DNA of 64,000 nucleotides from Allocoprococcus comes. GTDB taxonomy: Bacteria > Bacillota > Clostridia > Lachnospirales > Lachnospiraceae. Of this stretch, positions 8,082 through 17,635 are shown piece by piece. Position 1 is the first letter of the stretch. Every line of letters starts with the position of its first letter. The position numbers and the translations under genes are program-made. The notes under the pieces are model-generated. The model saw only the letters and a program-made list of their open reading frames with translations. It was not told the DNA's origin and ran no database searches. The stretch lies in NCBI RefSeq assembly GCF_013300725.1, contig NZ_JAAIMM010000003.1:62001-126000 (forward strand), read 5' to 3'.

Positions 8082-8949
8082 GCGATCTCCATCCTTTCCA
8101 TATTTTTTTCAAACGTCCGATCTCCGCACTCTTCTTACTGATAGATTCCAGACGTTTTTTCAGATATTCCGGTGTAACATTGCGCACAAGCTGTCCGCCC
8201 ATCGCTACAGATACATACCCGGTCTCTTCTGATACGGTGACGATCAGAGCATCACTCACCTCACTCATTCCGACTGCTGCACGATGTCTGGTCCCCAGTT
8301 CCTTACTGATTCCCATATTGTCCGACAGTGGAAGATAGCAGGTCGCTGATACGATCCTGTCTCCACGGACGATGATCGCGCCATCATGAAGTGGTGTATT
8401 GTGTTCAAAAATATTGATCAGTATCTGCGGTGATACAATACAGTCCAGTGCGATTCCGGTACTCTCGTATTCTGTCAGCATGATTGCCTGCTCTACGACG
8501 ATAAGAGCTCCTGTCTTCACGGCTCCCATCGCAAAGGATGCTTCTACGATTCCATCGATCGTTTTCTGACTGAAACGTACATTATCTTTTCCTCTTTTAT
8601 CCAGTGCTACCATATTAGGAACAAACTGTTTTTCCCCCAGTTTTTCCAATGCTCTTCTGAGCTCAGGCTGGAAAATGATCACAACTGCGGTTGCCATGAC
8701 CGGAAGTGAATTCTGTGCAATCCACAAAATCGTATACATTTTAAAAAATGCAGCCACCAGGATAAACAATGCAACAGCCAGAATCCCCCGCAAAAGCATC
8801 CAGGCTTTTGTATTCTTTATCCAGAGAATAATCTGATAGAATAAAAATGTAATAATCAGTATCTCAACAGCATCTACTACCCGGATCTGCGGGAAGTACC
8901 ACGATTCTGATACAAATCTTTTTAAAACCTGTGTTAATACTGTATTCAA
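8062..8949 (-). CDS. cdaA: Diadenylate cyclase CdaA (c-di-AMP synthase, 295 aa)
   Basis: Makes cyclic di-AMP from two ATP at the membrane. Three N-terminal hydrophobic segments (residues ~27-45, 52-70, 76-95) precede a DisA_N domain with the two catalytic signatures LHDGAIIVRGDRI (DGA) and GTRHRAAVGMSE (RHR). Length is slightly above the ~270-residue norm because of a basic C-terminal tail (KKIWKGWRSHEKG). It forms an operon with cdaR, and upstream with two unknown membrane proteins, comF and recD2. c-di-AMP controls potassium and osmolyte transport and cell-wall homeostasis in Firmicutes and is often essential. Confidence 0.96.
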   Translation of the reverse strand: MNTVLTQVLKRFVSESWYFPQIRVVDAVEILIITFLFYQIILWIKNTKAWMLLRGILAVALFILVAAFFKMYTILWIAQNSLPVMATAVVIIFQPELRRALEKLGEKQFVPNMVALDKRGKDNVRFSQKTIDGIVEASFAMGAVKTGALIVVEQAIMLTEYESTGIALDCIVSPQILINIFEHNTPLHDGAIIVRGDRIVSATCYLPLSDNMGISKELGTRHRAAVGMSEVSDALIVTVSEETGYVSVAMGGQLVRNVTPEYLKKRLESISKKSAEIGRLKKIWKGWRSHEKGVD

Positions 8950-9003
8950 CAGTGTACCCCCTTTCTATCCGTTATTTATACCCCTGTTTTTTATAATATT
9001 TCC

Positions 9004-10170
9004 CTATTTGTTATCGCTATTCAGTTCATTTTCCACAATACTCTGAATGTCCAATTCTTCCTTCAGGCTCTGTGCAAGAAGGATTTCATCTGTATTGCCT
9101 CCAACTCTTGTCGGCCGCTGAACTGCCGGACTCTTTGGACGTTTTACCTTAGAAGCCGTCTTTTTTTTGCGTACTGCCGGTTTTTCCATCTGCCCGCTCT
9201 TCGGTCTCGGTCTTCTCTCCGGCTCTGCTCCTGCAATCTCACCAGTCTCTTTCCGCTCATTGATATGTTTGACCGTCTTCTCCGGAGCTGTCACCGAAAT
9301 CTTAGGGATGGCTTTTACATAATAGTAATATTCATCATCTTCAAACTGAAGGCGTTCTGTTCTGGAATAATCCACTGAGAACAGGAAAAATTCCATGATA
9401 AAGCCTATCACGACTGCTGCAATATTTCCAATGATCAGCATGTTGTAAGAGGTATGTATATCGAATGCAATATCTCCGATCACAATTACAACAATATTCA
9501 CAACTGCACCGGATGCTGCTGCGATCTTCCACGCATGATCTACCGAAAGCCGGCGCACTGTATATACCACAAAAATAGAGATAATAAATGCGATCGCAGT
9601 GATCCACAGAGTCTTATCCTGAAATACCGCCTTCACAAAAAGCGAAATCTGCCTGGTAATTCCATCCGCACTGGTGATCGCTGTTGCCGAAGTTCTCACG
9701 CATTCGATCATATAGTAAATGATCGTTCCAAATACAACCGGTACTGCTGAAATCGGTCCAAGTACAAGCGCACAGGCAACCGGCACTACATACGGAATAT
9801 GAAGCATAAATGCTACTGGTGTGACCAGCAGAAGAAGTGCCTTTTTTGGAGTAAATCTGCAGTAAAAGATAAACATTACCACAAAGATCAGTGCCGCCGC
9901 TGCTGCCACTCCCATAGACAGTTTGAACAGATGCACGATTACAAGTCCTGCCGCCACATATGCCGTTACAACCGGTGGAAGAAAGGTGCAGATCACTGCC
10001 AGCGCCACCGCTACAACCGGGGTTGCCACCGCTTTCATCAGTCCGATATTCTGGTTAATCATAAGAAATGTGACCAGTGCCAGAATAAACTGCACAGCTT
10101 TATCAATATAGATTGATTTCGTCGCGTATAATTCCTGTAATTTGTCTCTCCATACTATCAGATCATTCAT
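9004..10170 (-). CDS. Polytopic membrane protein with basic C-terminal tail (388 aa)
   Basis: Not a family I can name. About eight to nine hydrophobic segments fill residues ~20-265, rich in Ala, Val and Ile. A cytoplasmic tail of ~120 residues follows, with YYYYVKAIPKISVTAPEKT, a Lys/Arg/Pro-rich stretch (RPRPKSGQMEKPAVRKKK) and an acidic end (EILLAQSLKEELDIQSIVEN). The start codon overlaps the stop of the preceding 131-residue membrane protein (TAATG), so the two are translated together and probably form a complex. Both lie directly upstream of cdaA, which suggests a role at the envelope. Many plus-strand open frames across it are antisense shadows. Confidence 0.85.
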   Translation of the reverse strand: MNDLIVWRDKLQELYATKSIYIDKAVQFILALVTFLMINQNIGLMKAVATPVVAVALAVICTFLPPVVTAYVAAGLVIVHLFKLSMGVAAAAALIFVVMFIFYCRFTPKKALLLLVTPVAFMLHIPYVVPVACALVLGPISAVPVVFGTIIYYMIECVRTSATAITSADGITRQISLFVKAVFQDKTLWITAIAFIISIFVVYTVRRLSVDHAWKIAAASGAVVNIVVIVIGDIAFDIHTSYNMLIIGNIAAVVIGFIMEFFLFSVDYSRTERLQFEDDEYYYYVKAIPKISVTAPEKTVKHINERKETGEIAGAEPERRPRPKSGQMEKPAVRKKKTASKVKRPKSPAVQRPTRVGGNTDEILLAQSLKEELDIQSIVENELNSDNK

Positions 10171-10565
10171 TATCGTTTCTCCCTTTCATACATTCTGTTC
10201 AGTCTTGTAAGATCGTGATTGAATTGTTTCACACGCTTTCTTGCTTTTTCATGTTTGGTTCCGTAAAAATGGGAAGCAACGATTCCATAAAAAATAACAA
10301 GTACCAGATATCCAATTATTACAGCTGCCGCAAGCATCACAAGAAACTGCATATTCAGATTTTCCATCAGTTCATCCAGAAAAGCAATCACTCCGATTCC
10401 CACTGCAACAGCATAGCCGACCGTTACCCATATGATCGTAGCAATGGTGTGAAAGCTCCGGTAATCTTTTTTATAATAGGAACTGATCTTAAAATCTTCC
10501 TCTCCCTGTTTGCTTTCGTACATCGCCATCCTTGTCATCAGCTTAACTTTGCTTTCATTTAACAT
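10170..10565 (-). CDS. Small membrane protein coupled to the 388-residue protein (131 aa)
   Basis: Soluble N-terminus (~40 residues, with YKKDYRSFHTIATI), two hydrophobic segments (~42-65, IIWVTVGYAVAVGIGVIAFL, and ~72-95, FLVMLAAAVIIGYLVLVIFY), and a basic C-terminus (HEKARKRVKQFNHDLTRLNR). AGGTGAC precedes the ATG at 10565 and the stop overlaps the next start as TAATG. Function unknown; the tight coupling suggests a two-protein membrane complex. Confidence 0.82.
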   Translation of the reverse strand: MLNESKVKLMTRMAMYESKQGEEDFKISSYYKKDYRSFHTIATIIWVTVGYAVAVGIGVIAFLDELMENLNMQFLVMLAAAVIIGYLVLVIFYGIVASHFYGTKHEKARKRVKQFNHDLTRLNRMYEREKR

Positions 10566-10619
10566 TTTGTCACCTCATACGTTTTATTCGTATATGCATT
10601 ACTTTCAGTATAACAAATA

Positions 10620-11360
10620 TCAGATTCCTTGTCCAATACTTACCGTCAAAAAGTATACATTTTCGGCTCCTGCCTTTTTCAGCACTCTCGCCGCCTCGTC
10701 TAAGGTACTTCCTGTCGTATAAATGTCGTCGATCAGAACAATATTTTCTCCTTTTACATTTTTCTGCACTGTAAATGCTCCCCTGATATTTCGTTTTCTC
10801 CCTTTATCGCCCAGATCTTTCTGAGGAATGGTCGCCTTAATCCTCTTAACAGCGCCTGCCTCCATGGCAATTTCGGTGTTTTCTGATAATACTTTTGCTA
10901 CAATTTCCGCCTGATTAAATCCCCGCTTTCTTTTTCGCCGGGAATGCAGCGGAACCGGCACGATCAATGTGATCTTTCTTTCCCATAGATAAGAAAGAAA
11001 ATGCTCTGCCATTTCTTTTCCGAACGTCTGTCCGTAAATCCTCCGGTTCTGATATTTCATTGCATAAACTGCATTTTCCACTGCATCTTTATGCACCCAG
11101 AGGCTTCTGCCATCGACAAAAAAATGCTTCTGTCTGGTGCAGTCATAGCAATATTCTTCTGCCGGATCTGTCAAGGGCTTTCCACAGCACATGCATCTTA
11201 CTTCACCAATATAAGGAAGTTTTTCACGGCACGCCTTGCAGATTCCATTGTGTTCCGTAGAATGTTTCTTTCCTGCACTTACAATTTCTCCGCAAAACGG
11301 ACATTTCGCGGGATAAATTAGTTCCAGAATTGTTTCTTTGACCTTTTTTAAGTTTTCCAT
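10620..11360 (-). CDS. comF: ComF family amidophosphoribosyltransferase-like protein (246 aa)
   Basis: The N-terminal double zinc-ribbon has CPFCGE and CKACRE, then CMCCGKP and CYDC (residues ~20-85). The C-terminal phosphoribosyltransferase fold has the PRPP-binding loop VLIDDIYTTGSTLDEA (~200-216) and LIVPVPLHSRRKRKRGFNQAE, both hallmarks of ComF. In Bacillus it belongs to the late competence operon and supports DNA uptake; here it stands alone between recD2 and the membrane pair, as is usual in Clostridia without an evident comFA. The ribosome binding site is weak (GAAAAGCGA), so expression may depend on recD2 readthrough. Confidence 0.93.
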   Translation of the reverse strand: MENLKKVKETILELIYPAKCPFCGEIVSAGKKHSTEHNGICKACREKLPYIGEVRCMCCGKPLTDPAEEYCYDCTRQKHFFVDGRSLWVHKDAVENAVYAMKYQNRRIYGQTFGKEMAEHFLSYLWERKITLIVPVPLHSRRKRKRGFNQAEIVAKVLSENTEIAMEAGAVKRIKATIPQKDLGDKGRKRNIRGAFTVQKNVKGENIVLIDDIYTTGSTLDEAARVLKKAGAENVYFLTVSIGQGI

Positions 11361-11397
11361 TCGCTTTTCGGATTTGATTTTCTACATTTTAGTGTAA

Positions 11398-13620
11398 CTA
11401 TCCGCAGAATTCCCGGATCCGTTCTGCCAGACTGGTATTCCGGTTGTGTTCATTGGTATTCCGGATCATCTCCTGGAAGGTCTGGTCACTCCCAACAATT
11501 GTCACACATTTTCTGGCTCTTGTGATCGCCGTATAAAGAAGATTCCTGTGAAACAGCTGTCTCGGTCCGCTCAGAAGCGGGATGACAACCGCCGGATATT
11601 CGCTTCCCTGCGACTTGTGAATGGTGATCGCATAGGCGAGCTCCAGTTCTTCCAGCAATTCAAACGGATACTTTACCTTTCTTTTTTCATCGTATTCGAC
11701 TTCCAGTGTTTCAGTATATGTATTGATCTCGGTGACAATTCCCATATCACCATTGAAAATCCCCATCCCTTTATCCACCGTCAGTCCATACTTGGTTGTG
11801 ATCTCCCATTCAAGCTGATAGTTATTCTTGATCTGCATCACCTTGTCGCCCACGCGGAATTTGTGATCGCCATATTCTTTTTCCGCTTTTCCCGGCTCCG
11901 ATGGATTCAAATACTGCTGCAAAATACTGTTCAGCCTTTCCACTCCCAGCAGTCCTTTCCGCATCGGTGTGAGTACCTGGATATCATATGGTTTTGCATT
12001 GACATATTTGGGAAGCTTCTTCTGGATCAGCGTCAGCAGAACGCTGATGATCACATTCGGATCCTGCCTTTTTAAAAAGAAGAAATCCCGGCTCTTATTA
12101 TCCAGAAGGACCGGTTCTCCACGGTTGATCTTATGTGCATTTACCACAATATCGCTCTCCTGTGCCTGTCGGAAAATCCGGGTCAGCATGACAACCGGAA
12201 AACATTCCGATGCGATGAGATCCTTCAAAATACTTCCTGGTCCTACTGATGGAAGCTGGTTACAGTCCCCTACCAGGATCAGCCTAGTCCCCGGTACAAT
12301 TGCGGTAAGAAGTGCATTCATCAGAGGCAGGTCTACCATAGACATCTCATCGATGATGATCACGTCGGTTTCCAGTGGATTGTCTGCATTTCTTGCAAAA
12401 CCGTTCCGGTTCGGGTTCTCATCCTCTTCCGGATTACCGTTCACCTCCAGAAGCCGGTGGATCGTCTGCGCTTCCCATCCGGTTGCCTCTGTCATTCTTT
12501 TTGCAGCGCGCCCTGTTGGTGCTGCCAGCATAATTTCCATATTTTCACTGTGAAAATATTCGATCATGGCATTGATCGTCGTCGTTTTTCCGGTTCCAGG
12601 TCCTCCTGTTAGAATCATAATTCCATTCCGCACAGCCGCCATGACCGCATTTTCCTGCTTCTCGTCAAGCTGCATTTCGGCTTCTTTTTCAATCTGATGA
12701 ATCTTTTTTTTGATCACTACATTGGCTTCCTCATATTCCAGATTCAGATCATGTAACATTTTCGCGGTATTGAGTTCCAGATAATAGAAGTGGGACACGT
12801 ATACCCGCAGACCTTCTTCAGATTCTTTGAGTACGATCTTCTTTTCCATCGACAGATCCATCAGATATTTCTCAATATCCTTGATCTCCACTTCCAGAAG
12901 TGCGGATGCCCGGCGAAGCAACACGTCCTTTGTCAGATAGACATGCCCTTCGGCGACACTCTGCTGCAAAGTATAAAAAATACCACTCCGGATACGGAAA
13001 TCCGAGTCTGAATGGATGCCGATCTTCGTTGCGATTTCGTCAGCGATCTTAAATCCAATCCCCTGAATCTGATCTGCAAGCTGGTATGGATTTCCTTCCA
13101 GTACCTGATAGGTCTTCGGACCGTAAAACTGATAAATCTTTGCTGCAAGTGTCGTCGAAATTCCAAATTTCTGAAGATAGATCATTGCCTTCCGCATATC
13201 TTTTTTCTCTTCTACCTGTACAGCGATCTCTCTTGCCATACGTTCGCTGATCCCACGCACCTCCGCAAGTCTTTCCGGTTCTTCTTCGATGATCCGGAAG
13301 GTATCTTCCCTGAATTTTTTCACAATCCTGCCGGCAAGAGATGCACCGACACCTTTGATCGCCCCTGATCCCAGATAGCGTTCGATCGAAAGCAGATCTT
13401 CCGGCGCTTTGATCTCATAACTCAGCACTCGGAGCTGTGTTCCGTATACACTGTGAACCACATATTCTCCGTTCACCTCGACCAGCTCTCCCTCTGATAA
13501 ATAGTTAAAGTTTCCGACACAGGTCAGATCGCCATCGTCATTATTCAAATTAAATACGGTATATCCATTGTCTTCATTGCGAAATACAATGTGTTCTACG
13601 TAACCTTTTACTGTTTCCAT
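11398..13620 (-). CDS. recD2: RecD2-type ATP-dependent DNA helicase (740 aa)
   Basis: 5'-3' superfamily 1B helicase involved in replication-fork and repair functions in bacteria without RecBC. Residues 1-80 form an OB-like domain (FRNEDNGYTVFNLNNDDGD), residues ~90-210 hold tandem helix-hairpin-helix motifs (GSGAIKGVGASLAGRIV, VRGISERMAREIA). The ATPase core has Walker A GGPGTGKTTT (~340), motif II VIIIDEMSMVDLPL, motif III LVGDCNQLPSVGPG, and C-terminal motifs AYAITIHKSQGSEYPAVV and LYTAITRARK. Length is typical of RecD2. It appears to begin the minus-strand run toward comF and cdaA; a terminator from mreB lies just upstream. Confidence 0.96.
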   Translation of the reverse strand: METVKGYVEHIVFRNEDNGYTVFNLNNDDGDLTCVGNFNYLSEGELVEVNGEYVVHSVYGTQLRVLSYEIKAPEDLLSIERYLGSGAIKGVGASLAGRIVKKFREDTFRIIEEEPERLAEVRGISERMAREIAVQVEEKKDMRKAMIYLQKFGISTTLAAKIYQFYGPKTYQVLEGNPYQLADQIQGIGFKIADEIATKIGIHSDSDFRIRSGIFYTLQQSVAEGHVYLTKDVLLRRASALLEVEIKDIEKYLMDLSMEKKIVLKESEEGLRVYVSHFYYLELNTAKMLHDLNLEYEEANVVIKKKIHQIEKEAEMQLDEKQENAVMAAVRNGIMILTGGPGTGKTTTINAMIEYFHSENMEIMLAAPTGRAAKRMTEATGWEAQTIHRLLEVNGNPEEDENPNRNGFARNADNPLETDVIIIDEMSMVDLPLMNALLTAIVPGTRLILVGDCNQLPSVGPGSILKDLIASECFPVVMLTRIFRQAQESDIVVNAHKINRGEPVLLDNKSRDFFFLKRQDPNVIISVLLTLIQKKLPKYVNAKPYDIQVLTPMRKGLLGVERLNSILQQYLNPSEPGKAEKEYGDHKFRVGDKVMQIKNNYQLEWEITTKYGLTVDKGMGIFNGDMGIVTEINTYTETLEVEYDEKRKVKYPFELLEELELAYAITIHKSQGSEYPAVVIPLLSGPRQLFHRNLLYTAITRARKCVTIVGSDQTFQEMIRNTNEHNRNTSLAERIREFCG

Positions 13621-13635
13621 ACTTTTTTCCTTTTT

Positions 13636-13666
13636 AAAAAGGCTGTCTCTCTACAGAAACAGCCTT
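13636..13666 (-). terminator. Intrinsic terminator after mreB
   Basis: Minus strand hairpin AAGGCTGTTTCTG-TAGAG-AGACAGCCTT followed by TTTAAAAAGG. It separates mreB from recD2. Confidence 0.75.
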
Positions 13667-13681
13667 CTCATGTGCTTATCA

Positions 13682-14671
13682 CTAGAAATCTTTTTTTCCG
13701 TTCATAAACTCCACATACTGACCGGTACCGATTGCAACAACCTTCATCGGGTCTTCCGCCGTCATCGTATTGATGCCTGTCCTTTCTTCAATCAGTTCTT
13801 CCAGCCCGCGAAGCAGCGCGCCTCCACCTGTCAGTACAATTCCTCGATCCAGAATATCCGCGGAAAGTTCCGGCGGTGTTCTCTCCAGAACTCCAATGAC
13901 CGCTTCGACGATCTGACTTGTAGTCTCATGCAGTGCTTCTTCGGTCTCAGAAGCCGTTACCGTGACCGTCTTTGGTAATCCTGTTACCAGGTTCCGCCCC
14001 CTTACTTCCATTGATTCATCTTCTACAAGAGGATATGTCGTTCCGATCTTGATCTTGATATCTTCTGCTGTCCTGTCTCCGATCAGCAGATTGTGCTTCT
14101 TCCGGACATAACGGACGATTGCTTCATCAAAATCATCACCTGCAACTTTTAATGATGTATTCACAACAGTTCCTCCAAGGGAAATCACCGCAATGTCGGA
14201 TGTACCACCACCGATATCCACGATCATGTTGCCGCATGGTTTTGAAATATCTATTCCAGCGCCGATTGCCGCTGCAACCGGTTCCTCAATCAAATGTACT
14301 TCCCGCGCACCGGCTGCAAAAGCAGCCTCTTCTACCGCCTTTTTTTCAACCTCTGTAACACCGCTTGGCACACAGATACTGATATTCGGCTTCTTAAATG
14401 TACGCTTTCCCAGTGCTTTCTGAACAAAATATTTGATCATTTTTTCTGTGACAATGTAATCGGAAATAACGCCCTGTCTGAGAGGTCTTACCGCAACAAT
14501 ATTCCCTGGTGTCCTTCCAAGCATCAGCCTTGCTTCTTCACCGATTGCTTTTATCATATTGGTATCTCTGTCAAAGGCAACGACTGAAGGTTCTTTCAGT
14601 ACAACTCCCTTTCCTTTCACATAAACGAGGATACTTGCTGTTCCTAAATCAATTCCTAAATCTATTGACAT
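13682..14671 (-). CDS. mreB: MreB-family rod-shape actin homologue (329 aa)
   Basis: Actin-like filament protein guiding lateral wall synthesis under the membrane. Phosphate-1 motif DLGIDLGTASILVY at the N-terminus, connect-1 VPSGVTEVEKKAV, phosphate-2 MIVDIGGGTSDIAVISLGG, and adenosine motif GIVLTGGGALLRGL. Length is standard. The ATG at 14671 is preferred to the GTG before it because of spacing to AAGGGG. A TATAAT -10 element lies at 14700-14705. No mreC, mreD or minCD gene is near, so this is an orphan copy, perhaps Mbl/MreBH-like. Confidence 0.95.
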   Translation of the reverse strand: MSIDLGIDLGTASILVYVKGKGVVLKEPSVVAFDRDTNMIKAIGEEARLMLGRTPGNIVAVRPLRQGVISDYIVTEKMIKYFVQKALGKRTFKKPNISICVPSGVTEVEKKAVEEAAFAAGAREVHLIEEPVAAAIGAGIDISKPCGNMIVDIGGGTSDIAVISLGGTVVNTSLKVAGDDFDEAIVRYVRKKHNLLIGDRTAEDIKIKIGTTYPLVEDESMEVRGRNLVTGLPKTVTVTASETEEALHETTSQIVEAVIGVLERTPPELSADILDRGIVLTGGGALLRGLEELIEERTGINTMTAEDPMKVVAIGTGQYVEFMNGKKDF

Positions 14672-14767
14672 CACGATTCCCCTTTCACATACTCACCTTA
14701 TTATAATCAAATCTTTAATAAATAGGAAGTCTTTTTTTCAAGTTCAGGATTTTTTAAGATTTCTGTA

Positions 14768-17608
14768 TCATTTTCTGTCCAGCATCATTTTGATGTATTT
14801 TCCTGTATATGAATTCGGGTTTTCTGCCACTTCTTCCGGTGTACCGCACGCAACAACCGTGCCCCCCTTGTCACCGCCTTCCGGTCCGATATCGATAATA
14901 TAATCTGCTGTCTTGATCACATCCAGGTTATGTTCGATCACGATAACCGTATTGCCATCTGCCGCGAGTCTGCGCAGGATTTCCGTCAACTTGTGCACAT
15001 CTGCAAAATGAAGTCCGGTTGTCGGTTCGTCCAGAATGTACACTGTCTTCCCAGTGCTTCTCCGGCTCAGTTCAGTTGCAAGCTTGATCCGCTGTGCTTC
15101 ACCGCCGGAAAGGGTTGTAGACGGCTGGCCAAGACGAATATAAGAAAGTCCTACATCGTAAAGAGTCTCCATTTTTCTGCGGATACTCGGAACATTTTCA
15201 AAGAAATGAAGCGCCTCTTCTACCGTCATATTCAGAACATCATAAATGCTTTTTCCTTTATATTTTACCTCCAGTGTCTCACGGTTGTAGCGCTTCCCGC
15301 CGCATACCTCACACGGCACATATACATCCGGAAGGAAATGCATCTCGATCTTGATGATTCCATCTCCGCTACACGCTTCACAGCGTCCGCCCTTGACGTT
15401 AAAGCTGAATCTTCCTTTTTTATAGCCTTTCGCCTTCGCATCCGCGGTTGCCGCAAACAGATCCCGGATCAGGTCGAATACTCCGGTATATGTCGCCGGA
15501 TTGGATCTTGGCGTCCTTCCGATTGGAGACTGGTCAATGTCGATCACTTTGTCCAGCATTTCCAGTCCTTCAATCCGCTTATGCTTTCCAGGAATCACAC
15601 GGGCACGGTTTAGCTTTTTCGCCATACTCTTGTAAAGGATTTCATTCACCAGCGAACTCTTACCGGAACCTGATACGCCGGTTACACAGGTCATCACGCC
15701 AAGTGGGAACTTCACGTCAATATTTTTCAGGTTGTTCTCTGCTGCACCTACAACTTTGATCCAGCCGGTCGGAACTGCGCGGGTTTCCGGAACCGGGATC
15801 TTGATCTTTCCGCTTAAATATGCACCTGTGATCGACCGTTCTACTTTCATGATCTCCTGTGCCGTTCCCTGGGCAACCAGTTCTCCACCGTGTTCTCCGG
15901 CTCCCGGTCCAATATCGATTACCTGGTCTGCCGCAAACATGGTATCTTCATCATGCTCAACCACGATCAGTGTATTTCCAAGATCACGGAGATGCTTGAG
16001 TGTTGCGAGAAGTTTGTCATTATCTCTCTGGTGCAGACCGATACTTGGCTCATCCAGAATATAAGCCACACCCACAAGACCGGAACCGATCTGCGTCGCA
16101 AGCCGGATTCTCTGTGCTTCTCCACCGGAAAGAGTTCCTGTTGCACGGGCAAGTGTCAGATATTCCAGACCCACATCCAGAAGGAACTGCAGGCGCGCTT
16201 TGATCTCTTTTAATATCTGTCCGCCGATCATCTGCTGCGTCTTCGTCAGTTCCAGATTACTGATAAACCGCTGAAGCCGTTCAATCGACATTGCTGTTAC
16301 TTCTGAAATATTTTTATCTCCGACCGTTACCGCAAGTGCGCCCTTTTTCAGTCGCTGTCCGCCACATTCTCGGCAAGGTGTGATCTGCATAAAACTCTCA
16401 TATTCTGCTTTCATAGTCTCCGATCCCGTTTCACGGTATCTTCGCTCCACATTCCGGATCAGTCCGTCAAATGCAACGTCATAGATCCCTTCCCCGCGTT
16501 GTCCTTTATAATAGACCTTGACTTCTTTTCCATTAGTCCCACGAAGTAAAACATCCTGGATTTCTTTCGGATACTGTTCAAACGGCGTATCCAGGTCAAA
16601 ATGATATTCCTTGCAGAGTGCTTCCAGAATCGCGTGAGTAAAACTGCTCTTATCGGTACAGGACTGCCATCCTGTCACCACGATTGCTCCTTCATTGATG
16701 CTGAGTGATTTGTCCGGAATCATCAGATCTTCATCAAACTCCATTTTATATCCGAGTCCGAAACATACCGGGCAGGCACCAAATGGATTGTTAAACGAAA
16801 AGCTTCTCGGCTCGATCTCATCAATACTGATTCCGCAGTCCGGGCAGGCAAAATTCTGGCTGAAATTCAGCGGTTCCCCTCCGATCACATCCACAACCAG
16901 AAGCCCCTCCGCAAGACTTAATACACTTTCTATGGAATCTGCAAGTCTTTTTTCAATCCCCGGTCTGACAACCAGACGGTCTACAACAATCTCAATATTA
17001 TGTTTTATATTCTTGTCCAATGAGATTTCTTCGGAAAGCTCATACATATTTCCGTCAATCCTTACACGGACATAACCGCTTTTCTTTGCTCCGTCCAGAA
17101 GCTTGACATGGGTTCCTTTTCTCCCCCGCACAACCGGTGCCATCAGCTGGATCTTTGTTCCTTCCGGAAGTGCCATGATCTGATCGGTCATCTCATCTGC
17201 CGTCTGCTTCTTGATCTCTCTTCCACACTTCGGACAATGCGGAATCCCGATTCTTGCATACAGCAGTCGAAAATAATCGTAAATCTCCGTCACGGTTCCG
17301 ACTGTGGATCTCGGATTGCGGTTCGTAGACTTCTGGTCGATGGAAATCGCCGGTGAAAGCCCTTCAATACTTTCTACATTCGGCTTCTCCATCTGCCCAA
17401 GGAACTGCCTTGCGTAAGAAGACAGAGATTCCATATATCGTCTTTGTCCCTCTGCATAAATTGTATCAAATGCAAGGGATGATTTGCCGGAACCACTGAG
17501 ACCGGTCAGTACTACCAGTTTGTTTCTCGGAATATCTACATCAAGATTCTTCAGATTGTGCTCGTTCGCACCTCTGATCTTTATCAGTTCTTTCTTTTCT
17601 TCAGCCAT
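14768..17608 (-). CDS. uvrA: UvrA, excinuclease ABC subunit A (946 aa)
   Basis: Damage-recognition ATPase of nucleotide excision repair; dimer that loads UvrB. Two ABC modules: Walker [10 protein letters not shown] near residue 31 and GVSGSGKSS near 640, each with its LSGGEAQRI signature. Zinc-binding cysteines are present ([10 protein letters not shown]..., CPVCFGLG in the first module; CEACSGDG and [10 protein letters not shown] in the second). Length is typical. It lies 27 nt after uvrB on the same strand, a conserved uvrBA operon. Confidence 0.97.
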   Translation of the reverse strand: MAEEKKELIKIRGANEHNLKNLDVDIPRNKLVVLTGLSGSGKSSLAFDTIYAEGQRRYMESLSSYARQFLGQMEKPNVESIEGLSPAISIDQKSTNRNPRSTVGTVTEIYDYFRLLYARIGIPHCPKCGREIKKQTADEMTDQIMALPEGTKIQLMAPVVRGRKGTHVKLLDGAKKSGYVRVRIDGNMYELSEEISLDKNIKHNIEIVVDRLVVRPGIEKRLADSIESVLSLAEGLLVVDVIGGEPLNFSQNFACPDCGISIDEIEPRSFSFNNPFGACPVCFGLGYKMEFDEDLMIPDKSLSINEGAIVVTGWQSCTDKSSFTHAILEALCKEYHFDLDTPFEQYPKEIQDVLLRGTNGKEVKVYYKGQRGEGIYDVAFDGLIRNVERRYRETGSETMKAEYESFMQITPCRECGGQRLKKGALAVTVGDKNISEVTAMSIERLQRFISNLELTKTQQMIGGQILKEIKARLQFLLDVGLEYLTLARATGTLSGGEAQRIRLATQIGSGLVGVAYILDEPSIGLHQRDNDKLLATLKHLRDLGNTLIVVEHDEDTMFAADQVIDIGPGAGEHGGELVAQGTAQEIMKVERSITGAYLSGKIKIPVPETRAVPTGWIKVVGAAENNLKNIDVKFPLGVMTCVTGVSGSGKSSLVNEILYKSMAKKLNRARVIPGKHKRIEGLEMLDKVIDIDQSPIGRTPRSNPATYTGVFDLIRDLFAATADAKAKGYKKGRFSFNVKGGRCEACSGDGIIKIEMHFLPDVYVPCEVCGGKRYNRETLEVKYKGKSIYDVLNMTVEEALHFFENVPSIRRKMETLYDVGLSYIRLGQPSTTLSGGEAQRIKLATELSRRSTGKTVYILDEPTTGLHFADVHKLTEILRRLAADGNTVIVIEHNLDVIKTADYIIDIGPEGGDKGGTVVACGTPEEVAENPNSYTGKYIKMMLDRK

Positions 17609-17635
17609 CTGTTCTTCCTCTTCTATCTCTTCGCT

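Noticed and set aside
9799-10116. Cys/His-rich open frames opposite the 388-residue membrane protein
   Set aside because: The odd composition comes from the reverse complement of Ala/Val/Ile codons; no start signals.
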